Below the pieces are notes generated by a model. It ran no database searches and was not told the origin of the DNA. It saw nothing but the letters and a program-made list of their open reading frames with translations. From NCBI RefSeq assembly GCF_937123705.1, contig NZ_CAKZKO010000091.1, positions 1-64,000 of the forward strand: DNA of 64,000 nucleotides, in the 5' to 3' direction. A program made the translations under genes and the position numbers. Shown here one piece after another: positions 36,496-46,529 of this stretch. Each line of letters starts with the position of its first letter. Within the stretch, counting starts at the first letter, position 1. Origin of the DNA: an uncultured Paraglaciecola sp. (GTDB taxonomy: Bacteria > Pseudomonadota > Gammaproteobacteria > Enterobacterales > Alteromonadaceae).

Positions 36496-36523
36496 AAAAA
36501 CACCCTAGTGTATTAGAAGCAAT

Positions 36524-37627
36524 TTAATCAATTAATTGATATTGCTCTGTTAATATCTGAATGATTTCTGCTTTTGGGCTTTCACTCAACACTAGAGGTT
36601 TACCTGTAATTTTTTCTGCTATATCGATATAAGTCTTAGACACCTGCATCAATACGTCACTCGGTAAGGCGTTGTCTTTGGCTAATGCTTGGCGCTCTTC
36701 CATGCGTTCTTTGTTCAGCAAAATATCGGGATCAGGGAAATGTTTTAACAATAATTGCCTAAATCCTTCTTTGGAATTTTCGACTACCCTACCCTCGGCA
36801 TATTCTTTAGCATCCCAAATTCTGGATGAATCTGGGGTGCCGACTTCGTCCATGTAAATCAATTTGTTTTGGCCATTTAAGTCTTTGACGTAACCAAATT
36901 CAAACTTAGTGTCCACAAACACTTGGCCATTGTGTTGCAATGCATGGCTTATCAATGCAAAGCCTTCAGTGAGCAGTTTTTCATACAAGGCCACATCGTC
37001 TTGTTTTTCAAAGTTAAAGGCTGAAAAGCTATTCAGAATATCCTGACGGCTGATATTCACATCATCCGCTTCTGGCACATTGGGAATGCCTTTTAAAATA
37101 CCTTTGGTAGAGGGAGTCATAAGTAAATGAGTTAACTTACCGTCTTGTTGTAGCCCTTCTTCAAGCTCAATGCCACAAAAGTTTCGCTCGCCCTTTTTGT
37201 AAGCACGCCACATTGAGCCGGTAATATATTGGCGACAAATCGCTTCAATCATCACAGGTTTGGCTTTTTGCACTATCCACACAAAAGGATGGGGAATATC
37301 GAGGATATGGCTGTCGGCTAACCCTTGTTGTTTAAATAAATCAAACCAGTGATTAGAAATGGCATTTAATGCCGCGCCTTTTCCCGGCACACCTAACATG
37401 CCGTCTTCGCCGTGCCAAATACAGTCGAAGGCGGATATACGGTCGCTTATCACCATAATGGCTAAAGGCGTATCAGCGGGAACAGCATAGGATTTTTCGG
37501 CAATTAGACGACGGCTATCTTGTTCAGTTAACCAATACACAGAGCGTACTTTTCCACTATGCACCGGTAATTCAGTGCGAATAGGCAAGTCATTGTTAAC
37601 CGACAAAATTGAATCTGCAATCGACAT
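36524..37627 (-). CDS. purC: Phosphoribosylaminoimidazole-succinocarboxamide synthase
   Basis: [45 protein letters not shown]. Confidence 0.95.
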   Translation of the reverse strand: MSIADSILSVNNDLPIRTELPVHSGKVRSVYWLTEQDSRRLIAEKSYAVPADTPLAIMVISDRISAFDCIWHGEDGMLGVPGKGAALNAISNHWFDLFKQQGLADSHILDIPHPFVWIVQKAKPVMIEAICRQYITGSMWRAYKKGERNFCGIELEEGLQQDGKLTHLLMTPSTKGILKGIPNVPEADDVNISRQDILNSFSAFNFEKQDDVALYEKLLTEGFALISHALQHNGQVFVDTKFEFGYVKDLNGQNKLIYMDEVGTPDSSRIWDAKEYAEGRVVENSKEGFRQLLLKHFPDPDILLNKERMEERQALAKDNALPSDVLMQVSKTYIDIAEKITGKPLVLSESPKAEIIQILTEQYQLID

Positions 37628-37727
37628 AATATGCCAACTCCTTAATGGCAAGAGAGTGAAAGTCTCGCGTAATGGTTATTGTAATCGGATTCGCCTCTAT
37701 TCTTGCAATAAACAGAGGCTAAAAGAT

Positions 37728-38834
37728 CTATATATCTAAGTTGTCATCGGACATGGTTTTTGAAAATGTAGGAAATAAGTCGGTAAGTTTATCCATTGGG
37801 AAAGGTGTATTTTCTTCATCTAACAATGTGATAGAGGTTTTATTACCAAGACTTGCTACTTTGAGGCGATATTCTTCAAATTCTAAGTCGAACTCATTCT
37901 TGTCATTTGACCAAATGTTACTCCACCAGCTATCGCTTGCACCATTGTACTTAACAAACAATAAACCGTTTGATTTATCGTAGTCTTTAACATCAAAACC
38001 TAACTGCCTTAATACTAATAATAGCCTAGGCCAAGTTACATCGTAGTCTGCATTTACCACAAAAGCCGGCACTTGGTCATTATCAACATCCAATTCCATA
38101 TCTAATCCTTCGCGAATTTTTCGATAGCGTTTAACATTGGCCAGTGTTGTTTCAAACTCGTAGTACTTTACAACACTATTGAGAATTTCAACTTCGTTGC
38201 GCCTTTTATCTTTAGATTCCGTAATTTCTGTACTTTGGGTATCTACTTTTTCCTTATAATCAACCAAAGCAACACTCAAACCAGCCGTTCTACCATGGGG
38301 CTTTTTATCTAAAGAAAACTCGAACCTTTGAGCTATCGTACGTTCAGATGAAGACCAGCTATACCATTTACTTTCTTCACTTTCATCCTTAACTAGCCAG
38401 CTTGTCACTAAGCGTTGTTTATCTTTGTCAAAAGATTCAATCGCCACACCTTCACTTTCCAAAAAGCCCTTGAGGGTATTCCACACAGCGGTTTCTAAAG
38501 GCAAGCTATCATCTACTTGATCAAACCATACCGTAGCATTTTTTGATCCCTCTTCAATGTGAGATCCGGCCACAACGGGCAATACCAATGAAGGTGACAA
38601 CACACTTAAATCTTTACCCAATGATTCAGTTTGGGCGTTAGCCCCTAGTTCAGGAAGTTTGTAGGCATCACTAAATTTAGGTGAGTCAACGCCAGTAGGT
38701 AATTGTATTTTTTGGCCCGGTTGCTGTTTGATATAATCAAATGAACCACTGGCTAATTCTCTTTCTTCTAATGAACTACAAGCGCTTAACAACGAAGCCG
38801 TTATCACGCTAATGAGTTGAAATTTATAGGTCAT
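37728..38834 (-). CDS. bamC: Outer-membrane assembly lipoprotein BamC
   Basis: Lipobox LLSAC; conserved position downstream of dapA. Confidence 0.88.
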   Translation of the reverse strand: MTYKFQLISVITASLLSACSSLEERELASGSFDYIKQQPGQKIQLPTGVDSPKFSDAYKLPELGANAQTESLGKDLSVLSPSLVLPVVAGSHIEEGSKNATVWFDQVDDSLPLETAVWNTLKGFLESEGVAIESFDKDKQRLVTSWLVKDESEESKWYSWSSSERTIAQRFEFSLDKKPHGRTAGLSVALVDYKEKVDTQSTEITESKDKRRNEVEILNSVVKYYEFETTLANVKRYRKIREGLDMELDVDNDQVPAFVVNADYDVTWPRLLLVLRQLGFDVKDYDKSNGLLFVKYNGASDSWWSNIWSNDKNEFDLEFEEYRLKVASLGNKTSITLLDEENTPFPMDKLTDLFPTFSKTMSDDNLDI

Positions 38835-38843
38835 GCTATCTCC

Positions 38844-39725
38844 TTAAGATAATACGCCTGAACTGCGCATGACTTGTTCGATATGTTTTTGACTCGCTAG
38901 TTCAGATTCGACTAAAGGTAATCGTAAAAAAGCTGAAGTAGTCAGTCCCATTTTGAGTAACGCCCACTTAGGCAGTACAGGATTAGGTTCAACAAATAAC
39001 GCACTATGTAAACCCGCTATTTGCTTATCTATTTGTTTCGCCAATTGGAAGTCTTTGACTAAAGCGGCATTACACATCTCAGCCATTTGTTTAGGAGCAA
39101 CATTAGCCGTCACCGAAATAACACCATGACCACCGTTTTCTAGAAACGCACATCCACTGAGATCATCACCACTTAGCAATACAAAATCATCTGGCACAAG
39201 TTTTTGGGTTGCTGCTAAACGTGTTAAATCACCGGTCGCGTCTTTTAAACCTACAATTTTCGGATGATTGGCTAACTCAGCTACAGTCTCTGGTAACATA
39301 TCCGCAACTGTTCGGCTAGGTACATTGTATAACAACACTGGTAAATCGGTGGCATCTGCTACCGCCTTGAAGTGCGCTATCATGCCTTTTTGTTGGGGCT
39401 TATTGTAATAAGGCACCACGCTTAAAAAGCCTGCAATACCAAGACCAGACATTTGTTCGCTTAGAAATATTGCTTCAGAAGTTGAATTTGCGCCGCTTCC
39501 TGCAATGACGGGGATCTTTCCTTGCGCATATTCTACTGTATGTTTGACTACTTCGATATGTTCCTGAAAAGGTAAAGTCGCAGACTCACCAGTAGTACCA
39601 ACAGACACAATGCCATGGGTGCCATTTTGAACGTGATATTCAACTAAGACCTTTAATGACGGATAATCGATTTGCCCGTTATCGTGCATTGGCGTAACTA
39701 ACGCCACATAACTACCAGTAAACAT
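38844..39725 (-). CDS. dapA: 4-hydroxy-tetrahydrodipicolinate synthase
   Basis: MFTGSYVALVTPM, VGTTGESATL, YNVPSRT, GLKDATGD; start reset to ATG 39725. Confidence 0.96.
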   Translation of the reverse strand: MFTGSYVALVTPMHDNGQIDYPSLKVLVEYHVQNGTHGIVSVGTTGESATLPFQEHIEVVKHTVEYAQGKIPVIAGSGANSTSEAIFLSEQMSGLGIAGFLSVVPYYNKPQQKGMIAHFKAVADATDLPVLLYNVPSRTVADMLPETVAELANHPKIVGLKDATGDLTRLAATQKLVPDDFVLLSGDDLSGCAFLENGGHGVISVTANVAPKQMAEMCNAALVKDFQLAKQIDKQIAGLHSALFVEPNPVLPKWALLKMGLTTSAFLRLPLVESELASQKHIEQVMRSSGVLS

Positions 39726-40008
39726 GTTTTCTCCCAAAAAATTAGCGGCTAATGGTAAAGATCTGGTCTGGTAAAAACAAGCACTGAATAACCTATTAGC
39801 TTGGATTAGAATCAAAATGCGATCAACCTTGCTAAGTTAAAATATTTCAAAATCAATTTGGCGACAAAAAACGCTTAAAATGACTACATACAGCTAGCAA
39901 TTACATTGAGTAAACGCCTATTGGGCTGATTGCTTGGCACTTTTTCTATTAGGTAATGTGGTATATTGCATATCGCTACATTTACTTAATATATTAAGGA
40001 TACCCATT

Positions 40009-40473
40009 ATGCAAACCCTCAAGGCGGGTGATCTTGCACCGCAATTTTGTTTACCTGATCAAGATAATAAAACTGTTTCACTAAGTGACTTATCAGGTAA
40101 AAAAGTATTAGTTTATTTTTATCCAAAGGCTATGACGCCCGGCTGTACTATACAGGCGCAAGGTTTGCGCGACAGCCAAACATCATTGACTGCATTAAAT
40201 GTAGTAGTTTTAGGTATCAGCCCAGATGCGGTAAAAAGATTGCCGAAGTTCATAGAAAAAGAACATCTTAATTTTACGCTGTTATCAGATGAAGATCATG
40301 GGGTAGCCGAGGCCTTTGGTGTGTGGGGATTAAAGAAGTTTATGGGCAGAGAGTACGATGGGATCCACCGCATCACCTTTTTAATTGATGAACAAGGTAA
40401 GATAGAGCAGGTATTTGATAAGTTTAAAACTAAGAACCACCACCAAGTGGTTTTAGACTATTTACAAAATTAG
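40009..40473 (+). CDS. bcp: Thioredoxin-dependent peroxiredoxin Bcp
   Basis: MQTLKAGDLAPQFCLPDQ, YPKAMTPGCTIQA. Confidence 0.94.
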   Translation: MQTLKAGDLAPQFCLPDQDNKTVSLSDLSGKKVLVYFYPKAMTPGCTIQAQGLRDSQTSLTALNVVVLGISPDAVKRLPKFIEKEHLNFTLLSDEDHGVAEAFGVWGLKKFMGREYDGIHRITFLIDEQGKIEQVFDKFKTKNHHQVVLDYLQN

Positions 40474-40504
40474 TATGGGATGCCGAACCTAGTTCGGCGT
40501 CACG

Positions 40505-41572
40505 TTAAGCCTCTGGCTCTAACTCTTTAGGACTAGACCAAGCATTAGCAACAGCCTTAACTAAGGTAGCCAAAGGGATCGCAAAGAACACGCCCCAAAA
40601 ACCCCATAATCCACCAAAGAACAACACCGCAATAATAATATACACAGGATGTAAACTCACCGCCTCCGAGAACAATATCGGCACTAATGCATTGCCATCC
40701 AATGCTTGGATGATCCCGTAAGCCACCATCAGATACCAAAACGCTGGTGAAATGCCCCATTGAAACAAAGCAACAATAGCGATGGGGATAGTGACAACCG
40801 CTGCACCTATGTAGGGTATAAGCACCGAAAAGCCAACCAAAACACCAAGTAGCACTGAATAACGTAAATCCATAAATGCAAAGGTGAGTGCCGACACTGT
40901 ACCAACAATAATGATTTCAATCACCTTACCCCGAATATAGTTAGCAATTTGCGAATTCATTTCTCTGCCTACCTGCTTAATTAAGCGGCGCTCGCTGGGT
41001 AAAAGTGCGGAAAGGTGTGACACTAGAAGCTCTTTATCTTTCACCATAAAAAACACCATCAATGGCACTAAAATCATATAAATGAGTAACGCCCCAAGGC
41101 CGCCTAAGGAACTAAAAGACGCCGATAATAACTGTTCAGCCAAACCGACAACTCTATCGTTTATCCCATCTAATACATCTTGAATTTGGTTTAATTGCAC
41201 TAATTCAGGGTAGGTTTCGGGTAGCCTTAATAGCCACCCTTGCCCCTCTTCCCATATCTGGGGCATTTCTTTAATCAAATTAATACTTTGCTGCGTTACA
41301 ACAGGCACCAGCCCCACTAAGGTTAATATCGAGACACTAATAAAGCCTAACACCACCAACATAGTAGTATAGCCTCGAGATAATCCTAACTTGGCCAACT
41401 GTGCGACCGGCCAATCTAATAAATAGGCGATAACGGCTGCAACAATAACGGGCATCAAAATTCCCCCCCAAATTGCCAACAGTAATGAACTGAAAACTAA
41501 CATCAGCAGCAGCATCATTGAATCGGGATCTGAAAATTTTCGCTTATACCAACGTTCAAAAACGTTTAACAT
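40505..41572 (-). CDS. perM: AI-2E family transporter/permease PerM
   Basis: Polytopic protein with ..SVLIPYIGAAVVTIPI..; divergent to bepA. Confidence 0.88.
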   Translation of the reverse strand: MLNVFERWYKRKFSDPDSMMLLLMLVFSSLLLAIWGGILMPVIVAAVIAYLLDWPVAQLAKLGLSRGYTTMLVVLGFISVSILTLVGLVPVVTQQSINLIKEMPQIWEEGQGWLLRLPETYPELVQLNQIQDVLDGINDRVVGLAEQLLSASFSSLGGLGALLIYMILVPLMVFFMVKDKELLVSHLSALLPSERRLIKQVGREMNSQIANYIRGKVIEIIIVGTVSALTFAFMDLRYSVLLGVLVGFSVLIPYIGAAVVTIPIAIVALFQWGISPAFWYLMVAYGIIQALDGNALVPILFSEAVSLHPVYIIIAVLFFGGLWGFWGVFFAIPLATLVKAVANAWSSPKELEPEA

Positions 41573-41723
41573 CTAATGTCCTTGCTTAACTTATGAGAGT
41601 CACCAGCTATTGGGTAAGTGGTGATCCTAGAAACTCTTATATATGATGGTGCCAATATTACACAACCCCCACATGATTAAATAGGGGGTAACACTGATCC
41701 CAAAAAATAAAGGGAGGCTATTT

Positions 41724-42305
41724 TTGCAATTAGATTGGACATGCCGTTTTGGCAACGCAAAGGCGATTTTGCAATTGAAAAAATCGCTTAATTTGGGCGA
41801 AGTTCCGCACCATTTTCAGATAATCGCGAATAAACTATTAGAACTAGAAGGCACCTTCAGCGACGGTTTTGATAGTAACATTACGTATTTACTCAATAAG
41901 AAAAACTGGAACCTTACTAATTGCACAGATGGGAAACCGCCGGTAATACTAAAAAAGCACTGCCATCAATATGCTTTCGATTTGCATTGTTTCCCTGTCA
42001 TTAACGACGAACCTCAAGCCCAAATCAAACCTTTTGCGGCAAATTCACCATTTAAAGAATACAACCCCGCAAGTCTTGGCCCCGTACTAAGTATCCCAAA
42101 GCTTCAGGATTTTATTGCTATAACCATTCGTTGCGGTGATGAAGCAGACATAGAGCTCCTTAAATATGCGCATATGTTGATAGAGCAGTTGTTACAATTA
42201 CTTCAAGCATCATTGCAGGTTATTGAAAGTAGTGGTCAATCGATTCAGGGGCTGTTTTTGTCAGTTGAACAAGAAATAAAAGATATGAAAACTATGGGAG
42301 CTTAA
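41724..42305 (+). CDS. Uncharacterised protein
   Basis: 193-aa ORF, TTG start preceded by agggagg; no recognised domain. Confidence 0.6.
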   Translation: MQLDWTCRFGNAKAILQLKKSLNLGEVPHHFQIIANKLLELEGTFSDGFDSNITYLLNKKNWNLTNCTDGKPPVILKKHCHQYAFDLHCFPVINDEPQAQIKPFAANSPFKEYNPASLGPVLSIPKLQDFIAITIRCGDEADIELLKYAHMLIEQLLQLLQASLQVIESSGQSIQGLFLSVEQEIKDMKTMGA

Positions 42306-42410
42306 GTGTAGTATTGAACTAATGTCCGCTAATCAACCCATATAATATACGCAAGTCCTGAATAATCACTTTGTATTAAAGCTAAGAGACACTTAAATTA
42401 GACCTAATCT

Positions 42411-43859
42411 ATGATAAAAACTATTGCTAAGATTGTTGTTTTTACCTTTTTTTTACTAGGTAAATTATCCGTTAGCGCGGCAAATAAGAAAAATGATTTA
42501 CCCGAAATAGGCGTTGTTGCCTCTAGTGCTATTACCTTAGATAAAGAGGTGCTGATTGGCGATGCGCTAATGCGGCAACTAAGGGGGCAAGCTCCAATCA
42601 TTAATGACCCTTTATTAGACGAGTATATTCAGGACATAGGTAATCGCTTGGTCGCACAAGCAGACAATGTAAAATTTCCTTATAAATTTTTTATCCTAAA
42701 CAGCCCAGATATAAACGCTTTTGCGTTTTTCGGTGGACATATAGGTATTCATACTGGGCTTATATTTAACGCCAGAAACGAGTCTGAATTAGCATCGGTA
42801 TTAGCCCATGAAGTCAGTCACGTGACGCAAAGACATATAGCTAGAGGGATTGAAGCCAGACAAAAATCATCACCTTTACAAATCGCCAGTCTGTTGGGAA
42901 GCATACTATTAGCCGCAGCTAATCCAGAAGCGGGTATGGCAGCTATATCAGTGAGCAACGCCGCTTCTGCCCAATCTTCCATTAATTACACTAGGCAGAA
43001 TGAAAAAGAAGCCGACCGCGTGGGGATCAATATTTTAGCCGAGGCCGGTTTTGACCCAAACGGCGCGAGTAGTTTTTTCGGCATACTAGCGGAAAAAACC
43101 CGACATAAATCAAAAATGTCAGCATTTTTACAGACTCACCCATTGCCTGAATCGAGGATTTCTGACGCCCGCACTCGCGCCGCGACCTATAGGTCACGAA
43201 ATGTTCCACCTAGTCTCAATTTTCATTTAGCAAAATCAAGGGTACTGGCACGTTACTACGCTAGTCCCAAGCGAAACATTGAATATTTTTCAAATATATT
43301 ACAGAAACAACAATACGTATTTAAACAAGCCGCAGAATACGGTTTAGCATTATCTTTACTAGCTAATGAAGATCCTAGCGCCGCACTTTCATTAATAGAA
43401 GGGTTATTGCAACAAGATCCCGATAACCTATTTTACTTGGATACCTACACTGACGTTGCTATAGAAATGAAACAATATCAAAGGGCCAAGGAGATGTTAT
43501 CGGCGCAATTGGTACATACACCTTACAATCGTGTATTAACGTTAAACTTAGCCAACTTATTAATTAAAATGGAAGAATTTGAAACTGCAACAACGCTATT
43601 AAAAGATTACTTATTAATCAACCCCAACAACATGTTGGCTTATGAGTTGCTTTCTAATGGTTATCAAGCAAGCGAACAAAAGCTCGAAATGCATCAAATA
43701 AAAGCCGAAATATTTGCGTTAGTGGCCGCCTACCCGAGAGCTATAGATGAGTTACATACGGCCTACAATTATGCAAGCGAACGCAATATTGAAAAAAAAC
43801 GCATCCGAGCTAGGATAGACCAATTCAGAACCGCACAAGAACGCTTACAAGCTCTTTAA
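42411..43859 (+). CDS. bepA: M48 metalloprotease with TPRs, BepA-like
   Basis: HEVSHVTQRH zinc motif, signal peptide, C-terminal TPRs. Confidence 0.93.
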   Translation: MIKTIAKIVVFTFFLLGKLSVSAANKKNDLPEIGVVASSAITLDKEVLIGDALMRQLRGQAPIINDPLLDEYIQDIGNRLVAQADNVKFPYKFFILNSPDINAFAFFGGHIGIHTGLIFNARNESELASVLAHEVSHVTQRHIARGIEARQKSSPLQIASLLGSILLAAANPEAGMAAISVSNAASAQSSINYTRQNEKEADRVGINILAEAGFDPNGASSFFGILAEKTRHKSKMSAFLQTHPLPESRISDARTRAATYRSRNVPPSLNFHLAKSRVLARYYASPKRNIEYFSNILQKQQYVFKQAAEYGLALSLLANEDPSAALSLIEGLLQQDPDNLFYLDTYTDVAIEMKQYQRAKEMLSAQLVHTPYNRVLTLNLANLLIKMEEFETATTLLKDYLLINPNNMLAYELLSNGYQASEQKLEMHQIKAEIFALVAAYPRAIDELHTAYNYASERNIEKKRIRARIDQFRTAQERLQAL

Positions 43860-44312
43860 TACTGCAATTGTGCGTTTTAATTTTTCGGCACTTTGTTCAC
43901 CTTTCAATTGCTTTTGTACTTTGCCAACTTCATTGAGAATATAGGTAGTGGGTAAACTACTGGGTGGTTGAGTCCAAGGCAGGTTATGTATTTTTTCGAC
44001 TATTGGAAACTGAATATCGTAGGTTTGTTGCAACGTCAAAAGTTGTTCATTGCTAAGAGGATCAAAACTAACAGCGATAATATCTATATCGCCCTTATTT
44101 TGCTGATAAAATTTATTTAACTCGGGTATTTCCCGCAAGCAAGGGGCACACCACTGGGCAAAATAATTAACTACAGTCCATTTTTCCTGAGTATTACTCC
44201 AACGATGTGTCTGTCCATCTATAGTGCTAAAATCAACTTTTAGCTGTTGCTGAGTCCACAGTCCAACAAACAAAGCTAGGATTGCAATCAAAATAAGTGT
44301 GGCATTTTTCAA
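43845..44312 (-). CDS. TlpA-like thiol:disulfide oxidoreductase
   Basis: FAQWCAPCLREIPEL. Confidence 0.92.
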   Translation of the reverse strand: MKNATLILIAILALFVGLWTQQQLKVDFSTIDGQTHRWSNTQEKWTVVNYFAQWCAPCLREIPELNKFYQQNKGDIDIIAVSFDPLSNEQLLTLQQTYDIQFPIVEKIHNLPWTQPPSSLPTTYILNEVGKVQKQLKGEQSAEKLKRTIAVLKSL

Positions 44313-44409
44313 AATATCTGTGTCCTAATGACTGGTTACGCTCGTAACAAAAAGAATAAAATGTAGAATACTAGGTATCAATACCCTATTTTATCTAAAG
44401 TGAAAATTT

Positions 44410-44763
44410 ATGTCTGAATTAAAAATATTCCACAATCCTAGATGTTCAAAAAGTCGCCAAACATTACAGTTACTACAAGAGCGTGGCTATAAACCGACTA
44501 TTGTAGAATATCTAAAAACACCGGTAAGCGCTCGCGAACTAACCGCCATTATTGAACAGTTAGGGTTTACGTCAGCAAGGCAACTAATGCGAAAAGGAGA
44601 AGATTCGTACAAAGAACAAAACTTAGCCGATCCAGACTTAGACGAAAATACTTTAATACAGGCAATGGTTAACACTCCTAAACTTATTGAACGTCCTATA
44701 GTTCTCAACCAAGGTAACGCCGCTATAGGTCGCCCGCCTGAAGCGGTATTGGACATTCTATGA
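44410..44763 (+). CDS. arsC: Glutaredoxin-type arsenate reductase
   Basis: IFHNPRCSKSRQTLQLL. Confidence 0.93.
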   Translation: MSELKIFHNPRCSKSRQTLQLLQERGYKPTIVEYLKTPVSARELTAIIEQLGFTSARQLMRKGEDSYKEQNLADPDLDENTLIQAMVNTPKLIERPIVLNQGNAAIGRPPEAVLDIL

Positions 44764-45353
44764 GCCAAGTAGTACTGATTTTATATTACAGTCGCCACGG
44801 GGCAACACAGGCGATGGCAAATGCGATTGCCTTAGGCGTCGAAAAATCTGGACTTGAAGCCCGTTTGCGTTGTGTACCTGAAGTCAGTAATAATTTAGAT
44901 CACCAACAAAGTACGGTTCCCAGTGTTGGCGACCCTTATGTTAGCAAACACGACTTGGACGATTGCTGTGCTTTAGCGCTGGGTAGTCCTACCCGCTTTG
45001 GCAATATGGCCGCACCATTAAAATATTTTTTAGACGACACCAGTGCCCAATGGTTAGCAGGCACCCTAGAAAATAAACCCGCTTGTGTATTTACTTCTAC
45101 ATCCAGTATGCATGGCGGCCAAGAATCGACCTTGCTTACTATGATGATCCCTTTATTGCATCACGGCATGGTGTTATGTGGTTTGCCCTACTCTACCCCA
45201 GAGCTTCATACAACAACGTCTGGCGGTGGGCCTTATGGTGTTTCCCATCTTGCTCAAGGTGAAAACAAAAACAAACTCACTAGCGATGAGCAAACATTGT
45301 GTATCGAACAAGGCAGAAGACTCGCAAAGTTTGCGGCGAAACTGCTTGATTAA
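44760..45353 (+). CDS. wrbA: NAD(P)H:quinone oxidoreductase, WrbA type
   Basis: ILYYSRHGATQAMANAIA; GSPTRFGNMAAPLKYFLD. Confidence 0.92.
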   Translation: MSQVVLILYYSRHGATQAMANAIALGVEKSGLEARLRCVPEVSNNLDHQQSTVPSVGDPYVSKHDLDDCCALALGSPTRFGNMAAPLKYFLDDTSAQWLAGTLENKPACVFTSTSSMHGGQESTLLTMMIPLLHHGMVLCGLPYSTPELHTTTSGGGPYGVSHLAQGENKNKLTSDEQTLCIEQGRRLAKFAAKLLD

Positions 45354-45374
45354 TCAAAATACGGACTTAATAAC

Positions 45375-45803
45375 ATGACATTCAACAGTACATTTTTTCG
45401 AAGATTAACCCTAAGCAGCTATCTGTTATTGATTGTTTGGTTAATCCTTTGGCATTTTGTGTTAACACTCGACAAAACCACATCAACCTTGTTCACCATT
45501 CTATTTTGGATTATGCCTATTTTGTTACCCGCCAAAGGGCTGTTACAGGGTAAGCCATATACCCATGCATGGACTAATTTTATCGTGATGTATTATTTAT
45601 TACACGGGTTAACGGCTGTTTATGCCGTTGCAGGAGAACGAGTCTATGCGCTGATCGAAATTATTTTGTGTAGCACGTTATTTATCGGTTGTAGTTTTTA
45701 TGCTCGGATAAGAGGACGGGAATTGGGTTTGGGAATTCGTAAACTCAAAGATGAACTATTAGAAGAAAAACAAGCCTTTGAAGGCCAGCAAAACCACAAA
45801 TAA
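45375..45803 (+). CDS. DUF2069 membrane protein
   Basis: Conserved membrane protein in the wrbA-hda context. Confidence 0.8.
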   Translation: MTFNSTFFRRLTLSSYLLLIVWLILWHFVLTLDKTTSTLFTILFWIMPILLPAKGLLQGKPYTHAWTNFIVMYYLLHGLTAVYAVAGERVYALIEIILCSTLFIGCSFYARIRGRELGLGIRKLKDELLEEKQAFEGQQNHK

Positions 45804-45809
45804 GCGGGT

Positions 45810-46529
45810 CTAAAGCGCTAAGATAGCTTTCACAAAAGGTATGCTGAGCTTGCGTTGCTGTTGTAAGGATTGTTCATCAAGAATATCCAAAGACGCAATT
45901 AGCGCCGGCATATCTCGTTGCCAATGATTTACCAGAAACTTGGCGACCTCTTTAGACATGTTCAATCCACGATGTTGGGCCTTTACAATTAACGCTTGTT
46001 GCCGCTGCTCGTCTGTTAACGAAAAAAGTTGGAAATTAGTTCCCCAAGATAATCTAGAAATCAGATCGGGTAATTCTAAGGACAACTGTTTTGGGGGTTG
46101 ATTACCGGTGATCACCAAACTGCACTTAGCCTGTTCTTTCACTCTATTAATTAAATCAAATACCGCAACTTGCCATTCCCGTTCACCTTGAAGTTTTTCA
46201 ATATCGTCGAGACAAATTAATCGATAATCTTCAAGCCCAAGTAACATATCGGGAGACATATAAGGTTTTTCATTAAAACTAAAATAGATGCAGGACGCAT
46301 CCATAAGCTCAGCTTGTTGGCATGTTGCATACAATAAATGGCTCTTACCCAAACCTGAATCAGAAAACAAATAAGTCAGCCAATTATTAGTTTGTTCACC
46401 TTCATTTTGTGAAAATAGTGCGTTCAAGTGGCTACATGCTTGAACATTTTGCCCCGCAATAAAACTAGCAAATGATTCAGTATCTTTTAAGCCAACGGGC
46501 AGCGTGAGTTGGTTATTTACTTGACCCAA
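45810..46529 (-). CDS. hda: DnaA regulatory inactivator Hda
   Basis: SDSGLGKSHLLYATCQ, YRLICLDDIEKLQG. Confidence 0.93.
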   Translation of the reverse strand: MGQVNNQLTLPVGLKDTESFASFIAGQNVQACSHLNALFSQNEGEQTNNWLTYLFSDSGLGKSHLLYATCQQAELMDASCIYFSFNEKPYMSPDMLLGLEDYRLICLDDIEKLQGEREWQVAVFDLINRVKEQAKCSLVITGNQPPKQLSLELPDLISRLSWGTNFQLFSLTDEQRQQALIVKAQHRGLNMSKEVAKFLVNHWQRDMPALIASLDILDEQSLQQQRKLSIPFVKAILAL

